64,000 nt of DNA from Massilia eurypsychrophila. GTDB lineage: Bacteria; Pseudomonadota; Gammaproteobacteria; Burkholderiales; Burkholderiaceae_D. The notes under the pieces are model-generated. The model was not told where the DNA came from. It searched no databases and was given only the letters and a program-made list of their open reading frames with translations. Of this stretch, positions 59,490 through 64,000 are shown piece by piece (positions within the stretch are counted from its first letter, which is position 1; each line of letters opens with the position of its first letter). Made by a program: the position numbers and the translations under genes. The stretch lies in assembly GCF_002760655.1 (NCBI RefSeq), contig NZ_PDOC01000015.1, positions 62,001-126,000 on the forward strand, given 5' to 3'.

Positions 59490-61136
59490 ATGCGCCTCAA
59501 CACTCCGATCACCAACGTTCGCTACGACATCAGCGACACAGAAACCATCGTCTCGACCACTGATCTGGATGGAAATATTACCTACGCCAACCCCTATTTT
59601 GTCAACGTCAGCGGCTTCACGCTGACAGAACTGATCGGCGCGCCGCAAAACATCGTGCGCCATCCGGATATGCCGGTGGAAGCGTTCGCCGACTTGTGGC
59701 GCACCATCCGCAGCGGCGAGCCGTGGAGCGGGATGGTCAAGAACCGCTGCAAGAACGGCGACTATTACTGGGTGCTGGCGAATGTCACGCCGATCTTTGA
59801 AGATGGCAAGGCGGTCGGCTTCATGTCGGTGCGCACGAAACCTTCGCACGAGCAGGAAGAAGCCGCCGCGCACCTTTACGGCGCACTCAAGGCCGACAAT
59901 CCGCAGCGCCTGGGCATTTCGCACGGCATGCCGGTCAGAACCGACCTGTGGTCGCGGCTGCGCCGGCGCGGCCGCGTGTCGACCGGCACACGCATCACCC
60001 TCAATCTCTCGCTGATGCTTGCCGCCCTGGTTGTCCTCGGCCTGCACCTGACCTTCGCCGGCACTGGCGCCGGCGGCAAGGGCTACTTGCAGGCACTGAC
60101 CGTACTGGCGCTACTGGCCGGCGCGCGCTTCTGGTACATGCTCGAGGCGACGGTGCTGGGACCGCTGCGCCAGGCCCTGGCCGCCAGCCGCATCATGGCC
60201 GGCGGCGACCTGACCGGCACCATGCCTGCCAGCGGCGACGACGAGGTCGGTCAGCTGCTGCGGGCGCTGAGCCAGTTGCGCGTCAATTTGCGCTCCGTCG
60301 TTGGCGATGTGCGCAGCAACTCCGAGCAGATCGGCATCTCGACGCGTGAGATCGCCAGCGGCAACATGGACCTGTCGGGCCGCACGGAGTCGCAAGCGTC
60401 ATCGCTGGAGGAGACGGCATCGAGCATGGAAGAGCTGGCATCGACCGTGCAGCAAAACGCCGGCAATGCCGAGCACGCCACGCGGATGGCCGACGAGGCA
60501 TCGGCCGTTGCGCTCGTCGGCGGCAAGGTCGTTACCGACGTAGTCGCCACCATGAACGCCATCAGCGGGGCGTCGAGGAAAATTGTCGATATCATCGGCA
60601 TCATCGAAGGAATCGCCTTTCAGACCAATATCCTGGCGCTCAACGCCGCGGTCGAGGCCGCGCGCGCGGGCGAACAGGGCCGCGGCTTTGCCGTCGTCGC
60701 CGCCGAAGTGCGCAACCTGGCGCAGCGCAGCGCTGCGGCAGCGAAGGAAATCAAGCAATTGATCGACGTGTCGATTGAGAAAATCGATGCCGGAACGGCG
60801 TTGGCGGGGCGCGCCGGCAGCACCATGGAAGCCATCATCGTATCAGTTGACAGGGTCAACCAGATGATGGGCGACATCGCGGCGGCATCGCGCGAACAAA
60901 GCGCCGGCATTGCGCAGGTCAACGGCGCGGTCACCCAGATGGACGAAGTGACGCAACAAAACGCGGCGCTGGTCGAGCAAGCCGCGGCGGCGTCGACGAG
61001 CCTGCAGGAACAGGCCGACAACCTGATCTCGGCACTGCGTGTTTTCAAGCTCGACGACGTCGGCAACAAGGCGCCGGTGCGCTCCAGGGGCCGCCGCGGC
61101 ACGCCCGCCGCACCGCGCGCGCTCGCGCGCGTCTGA
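59490..61136 (+). CDS. PAS-domain methyl-accepting chemotaxis protein (Aer-like)
   Basis: A 548-residue chemoreceptor without a large periplasmic domain. An N-terminal PAS domain (about residues 15-125; NITYANPYFVNVSGF, MPVEAFADLWRTI) resembles the FAD-binding sensor of Aer. Two close hydrophobic helices (about 170-215) anchor it, followed by a HAMP linker (LAASRIMAGGDLTGTMPASG). The signalling hairpin tip is GIAFQTNILALNAAVEAARA and EQGRGFAVVAAEVRNLAQRS. No C-terminal CheR-docking pentapeptide is seen; the tail is basic. It probably senses redox state or oxygen and feeds CheA, whose gene is not in this window. Confidence 0.92.
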   Translation: MRLNTPITNVRYDISDTETIVSTTDLDGNITYANPYFVNVSGFTLTELIGAPQNIVRHPDMPVEAFADLWRTIRSGEPWSGMVKNRCKNGDYYWVLANVTPIFEDGKAVGFMSVRTKPSHEQEEAAAHLYGALKADNPQRLGISHGMPVRTDLWSRLRRRGRVSTGTRITLNLSLMLAALVVLGLHLTFAGTGAGGKGYLQALTVLALLAGARFWYMLEATVLGPLRQALAASRIMAGGDLTGTMPASGDDEVGQLLRALSQLRVNLRSVVGDVRSNSEQIGISTREIASGNMDLSGRTESQASSLEETASSMEELASTVQQNAGNAEHATRMADEASAVALVGGKVVTDVVATMNAISGASRKIVDIIGIIEGIAFQTNILALNAAVEAARAGEQGRGFAVVAAEVRNLAQRSAAAAKEIKQLIDVSIEKIDAGTALAGRAGSTMEAIIVSVDRVNQMMGDIAAASREQSAGIAQVNGAVTQMDEVTQQNAALVEQAAAASTSLQEQADNLISALRVFKLDDVGNKAPVRSRGRRGTPAAPRALARV

Positions 61137-61137
61137 G

Positions 61138-62442
61138 TCATCGAGGCAAGGTTGCTCGCTCGTGCGTGGCGGGGAACGTGACGATGAAGTTGCTGCCCTT
61201 GCCTGCCTCGGACTTGATCGTCAAGGTGGCGTGGTGGCGCAGCAGCACGTGCTTGACGATCGCCAGGCCCAGCCCGGTGCCCTGCGTCTCGCGCGAGCGG
61301 CTCTTGTCGACGCGGTAGAAGCGCTCGGTCAGGCGCGCGATGTGGCGCTGGTCGATGCCGATGCCGGTGTCGCTGACGATGAACTGCGGCCCCGCCGGCC
61401 CGTTCGTCCAGCTCAGCTTGACCTTGCCGCCAGGCGGCGTGTAGCGCACCGCGTTCGACGCCAGGTTGGCGAACGCGCTGCGCAATTCCTCGGCGCTGCC
61501 CTCGATGTCGGGGCCGTCGACGCTGGCCGTCACTTCATGCTGCCCGCCCGACAAGGCGCGCGCTTCCTGCAGCACGTCCTCGACCAGCGGCGCAATGACT
61601 ACCGGCTCGGCGCGCATCGGATAGTCGACCGATTCGAGCCGCGACAACGTCAGCATGTCCTCGATCAGCCGCTGCATGCGGTGCGCCTGCTCAGTCATCA
61701 GCTTGAGGTGCGCCGCGCGGCTGGCTGCATCGAGGTCCGGCGTGGCCGAGGCAATTTCAAGGAAGCCGACGATCACCGTCAGCGGCGTGCGCAGCTCGTG
61801 CGAGGCGTTGGCGATGAAGTCGCGCCGCATCTCCTCGATGCGCGCGCTCTCGGTGGCGTCGTGCGTCACCAGGATCTGGCGGCGGTTCTCGAACGGGATG
61901 ATCTGGCAGATCAGCTTGCGGTCGCGCAGACTCAAGGTCAGCGGCTGCTCGTAGCGGCCGAGGATGATGTAGTCGATGAAGTCGGGATGGCGCACCAGGT
62001 TCGTCACGCGCATGCCGCGGTCGCGCTCGAGCGTCAGGCCCAGGTGGCGCTCCGCCGCCGGATTGCACCATTCGAGAAACAGCACGTCGTCCATGATGGC
62101 CACGCCGTCCGGCAGCAAATGCATCGCCTGGCGAAAGCGCGCCAACCATTCGGACAGCTCCTTCTGGCTGCGCTCGTCGTCGCGGCGCAGCCGGTACAGC
62201 CGCGCGAACACGTCGGTCCAGGCGCCCCAGCCGTCGGGCAGCTTGGCGCTCTCGGAGTCGTCCAGCCAGGCGCCGAGCTGGCTCAGGTAAGACAATTGCA
62301 GGAATATCTGGCCGAGCACCAGCAGCAGCGCCACCACCAGGCCGGCGATCGGCCCGGCAATCCACCAGCACACGCCGGCGATGACGAACATGAAGGCCAG
62401 GCGCAACAGCGCCGGGATCCAGAACAGCGTTTTGGGATTCAT
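61138..62442 (-). CDS. phoR: Phosphate-regulon sensor histidine kinase PhoR
   Basis: A 434-residue inner-membrane kinase. Two adjoining N-terminal membrane helices (LAFMFVIAGVCWWIAG, LVVALLLVLGQIFL), a short charged linker, a PAS domain (VAIMDDVLFLEWCNPAAERHLG, about 100-200), then the HisKA motif NASHELRTPLTVIVGF whose histidine is phosphorylated, and an HATPase domain with NAVRYTPPGG, VSDTGIGID and GTGLGLAIVKH. It would phosphorylate PhoB when phosphate is low, with PhoU and the Pst transporter as restraint. Gene order phoU-phoB-phoR on one strand supports the naming. Confidence 0.96.
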   Translation of the reverse strand: MNPKTLFWIPALLRLAFMFVIAGVCWWIAGPIAGLVVALLLVLGQIFLQLSYLSQLGAWLDDSESAKLPDGWGAWTDVFARLYRLRRDDERSQKELSEWLARFRQAMHLLPDGVAIMDDVLFLEWCNPAAERHLGLTLERDRGMRVTNLVRHPDFIDYIILGRYEQPLTLSLRDRKLICQIIPFENRRQILVTHDATESARIEEMRRDFIANASHELRTPLTVIVGFLEIASATPDLDAASRAAHLKLMTEQAHRMQRLIEDMLTLSRLESVDYPMRAEPVVIAPLVEDVLQEARALSGGQHEVTASVDGPDIEGSAEELRSAFANLASNAVRYTPPGGKVKLSWTNGPAGPQFIVSDTGIGIDQRHIARLTERFYRVDKSRSRETQGTGLGLAIVKHVLLRHHATLTIKSEAGKGSNFIVTFPATHERATLPR

Positions 62443-62460
62443 CGGAAAGCGTTTCTAGTA

Positions 62461-63150
62461 TTATTTATCCGACAGCATATACCCAACGCTGCGTACCGTC
62501 TTGATCAGCGACTCGGCCTCCTTCAGCGCCTTGCGCAGTCTCAGCACGTGGACGTCGACGGTGCGCTCCTCGATGACGGCGGCGTTGCCCCACACCTTGT
62601 CGAGCAGCTGGCTGCGCGAAAACACGCGGCCCGGGTGCGCCATCAAAAATTTCAGCAGCTTGAATTCGGCATGGCCGATGTCGATGCGAGCAGTATTCAC
62701 GCTGACGCTGTTGCTGACCGGATCGAGCGTCACCGGCCCCACCGTCAGCGACGCTTCGGCCAATTCGGGCGCGTTGCGGCGCAACAGTGCCTTGGCGCGC
62801 GCCAGCAGTTCGCGCGGCGAAAACGGCTTGGTGACGTAATCGTCAGCGCCGTTGTTGAGGCCGGCGAGCTTGTCTTCTTCCATGCTCTTGGCAGTCAGCA
62901 TGATGACCGGAATGGCCTGGAAATTGCGGTCGGCGCGGATGCGCGCCAACAGGCGCAGGCCGGTCTGGTCGGGCAGCATCCAGTCGAGCAGGATCAGCTG
63001 CGGCGCGCGCGCCACCATGAAGTCCCACGCTTCGGCGCAGTTTTGCACCGAGCTGACTTGCCAGGGCGCTTCACGCAGCGAAAATTTGACCAACTCGACA
63101 ATTGCAGGCTCATCCTCGACGATCAGGACACTGATTTTTTCGATTGCCAT
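62461..63150 (-). CDS. phoB: Phosphate-regulon response regulator PhoB
   Basis: Starts at ATG 63150 (MAIEKISVLIVEDEP), 229 residues, the family length. The receiver domain shows VLIVEDEP acidic pocket, LLDWMLPDQTGL with the phospho-acceptor aspartate, MLTAKSMEEDK and DDYVTKPFSPRELLAR. The winged-helix DNA-binding domain ends with VIEERTVDVHVLRLRKALK and VRSVGYMLS. Phosphorylated PhoB binds pho boxes and activates phosphate-scavenging genes. Ten bases separate it from phoU upstream and 18 from phoR downstream. Confidence 0.97.
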   Translation of the reverse strand: MAIEKISVLIVEDEPAIVELVKFSLREAPWQVSSVQNCAEAWDFMVARAPQLILLDWMLPDQTGLRLLARIRADRNFQAIPVIMLTAKSMEEDKLAGLNNGADDYVTKPFSPRELLARAKALLRRNAPELAEASLTVGPVTLDPVSNSVSVNTARIDIGHAEFKLLKFLMAHPGRVFSRSQLLDKVWGNAAVIEERTVDVHVLRLRKALKEAESLIKTVRSVGYMLSDK

Positions 63151-63160
63151 GCCGGCCCTG

Positions 63161-63865
63161 TTATTCGTCGCTCTGGGTGGAAACCACCGCCGGCTTGGTG
63201 TGGCGGATGTCCTTGCCTTCGACCACGTAGATGACGTACTCGGCGATGTTCTTCGCATGGTCGCCGATGCGCTCGATGGCTTTGGCCACCCACAAGGTGT
63301 CGAGCGCCGACGAAATCGTGCGCGGGTCTTCCATCATGAAGGTGATCAGGTTGCGCATGATCGAGCGGAACTCGTGGTCGATGACGACGTCGTGGGCGAT
63401 CAGCGCCAGCGCCTGCTTGCCGTCGAGACGGGCAAACGAATCGAGCGCGTCGTGCAGCATGTCCGACGTTTCCGAGGCGATCGTGCGCACCATCTCGAAG
63501 TGGTTGACGCCCACCACGCCGCGGCTGTGCAGGTTCTTCGACATGCGCGCAATCTTCGCCGCTTCGTCGCCGATGCGCTCGAGGTCGGTGATGACCTTGA
63601 TGGTGGCCATCACGGTGCGCAGGTCGTTGGCGGTCGGCTGGCGCCGCACGATCAGGTGGCTGCAGGCATCGTCGAGCGACACTTCGAGCTGGTTGACGGC
63701 GTCGTCGCCGGCAATGACGCGGTCGGCGTGTTCGATGTCGCCGACCCGAAAGCAGGTCATCGCATCGGTAAACTGGGTTTCCACGATGCCGCCCATCAGC
63801 AATACCTTGGAGCGGATCGCCTCAAGTTCGTTGTCGTACTGCTTCGATGAATGTTCGCCTATCAT
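63161..63865 (-). CDS. phoU: Phosphate signalling regulator PhoU
   Basis: A 234-residue, all-helical cytoplasmic protein with the two PhoU repeats: KVLLMGGIVETQFTDAMTCF and VNQLEVSLDDACSHLIVRRQP, then ITDLERIGDEAAKIARMSK (metal-binding E/D pattern ERIGDEA), and in repeat two AKAIERIGDHAKNIAEYVIY. It links the PstSCAB transporter to PhoR and keeps the Pho regulon off when phosphate is sufficient. It lies between pstB and phoB on the same strand. Confidence 0.97.
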   Translation of the reverse strand: MIGEHSSKQYDNELEAIRSKVLLMGGIVETQFTDAMTCFRVGDIEHADRVIAGDDAVNQLEVSLDDACSHLIVRRQPTANDLRTVMATIKVITDLERIGDEAAKIARMSKNLHSRGVVGVNHFEMVRTIASETSDMLHDALDSFARLDGKQALALIAHDVVIDHEFRSIMRNLITFMMEDPRTISSALDTLWVAKAIERIGDHAKNIAEYVIYVVEGKDIRHTKPAVVSTQSDE

Positions 63866-63905
63866 TGCTGCTCTCCGCTTTTTGTATTTTGGACCATCGC
63901 CTGGA

Positions 63906-64000
63906 TCAGCCGAAACGGCCGGTAATATAGTCCTGCGTCTCTTTGCGCGCCGGGTTCATGAAAATCTGGTCGGTCTCGCCAAATTCAACCAGCTCGCCCA
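63906..64000 (-). CDS. pstB: Phosphate ABC transporter ATP-binding protein PstB, C-terminal end
   Basis: The gene is cut by the window end; only the last 31 codons are here. They read [20 protein letters not shown] and end DYITGRFG, the conserved C-terminus of PstB. The gene would lie between pstA and phoU in the usual operon. ATPase motifs lie outside the window. Confidence 0.93.
   Translation of the reverse strand, partial: GELVEFGETDQIFMNPARKETQDYITGRFG

Overview
The window looks like a chromosomal segment of a high-GC betaproteobacterium, most probably Oxalobacteraceae (the Massilia / Duganella / Janthinobacterium group). That placement is an inference from the housekeeping blocks rlmE-ftsH-folP-glmM, yhbY / DUF4149-greA-carB-carA and phoR-phoB-phoU-pstB, together with protein style. 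No rRNA is present to settle it.

Region 1 (about 1-27,200) is a surface or exopolysaccharide locus. It starts with the end of a polysaccharide-deacetylase-like gene, wecB and a metallo-beta-lactamase/Rieske fusion. A minus-strand operon follows (flippase, glycosyltransferase, polymerase/ligase, methyltransferase). Next come four consecutive secreted beta-helix genes carrying six homologous units. A plus-strand operon follows (GT4 glycosyltransferase, DegT aminotransferase, small phosphoglycosyl transferase, PAP2-like phosphatase, acyltransferase 3). The locus closes with minus-strand wzc-type and wza-type genes and a TonB/TolA-like protein. Together these can plausibly make a lipid-linked repeat unit, flip it, polymerise it and export it. 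The beta-helix proteins would be secreted partners, modifiers or adhesins.

Region 2 (about 27,200-45,500) is mixed and accessory in character: acetyltransferases, an isochorismatase-fold protein, a stand-alone MutS-like ATPase, a GGDEF/EAL protein, a secreted M28 peptidase, a RoxA-like dihaem cytochrome beside a PQQ-type sugar dehydrogenase, a serine hydrolase with an AraC regulator, a Vat-like acetyltransferase beside a methyltransferase, and a secreted metalloprotease with a small secreted partner. At its end lie a type II tRNA-like gene with an ochre (TTA) anticodon and a ParDE toxin-antitoxin pair.

Region 3 (about 45,500-64,000) is housekeeping: tRNA-Arg(TCT), tRNA-Pro(TGG), glmM, folP, ftsH, rlmE, yhbY, a DUF4149 gene, greA, carB and carA. 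carA has a good sigma-70 promoter and a structured leader with two mutually exclusive pairings. A small unknown gene, a GlcG-like protein, a patatin lipoprotein and a PAS chemoreceptor follow, then the phosphate-signalling genes phoR, phoB, phoU and the end of pstB.

Several genes appear to use GTG or TTG starts chosen by ribosome-binding-site position (first beta-helix gene, GT4 gene, M28 peptidase, Vat-like gene and its neighbouring methyltransferase, ftsH, carA, GGDEF/EAL gene).
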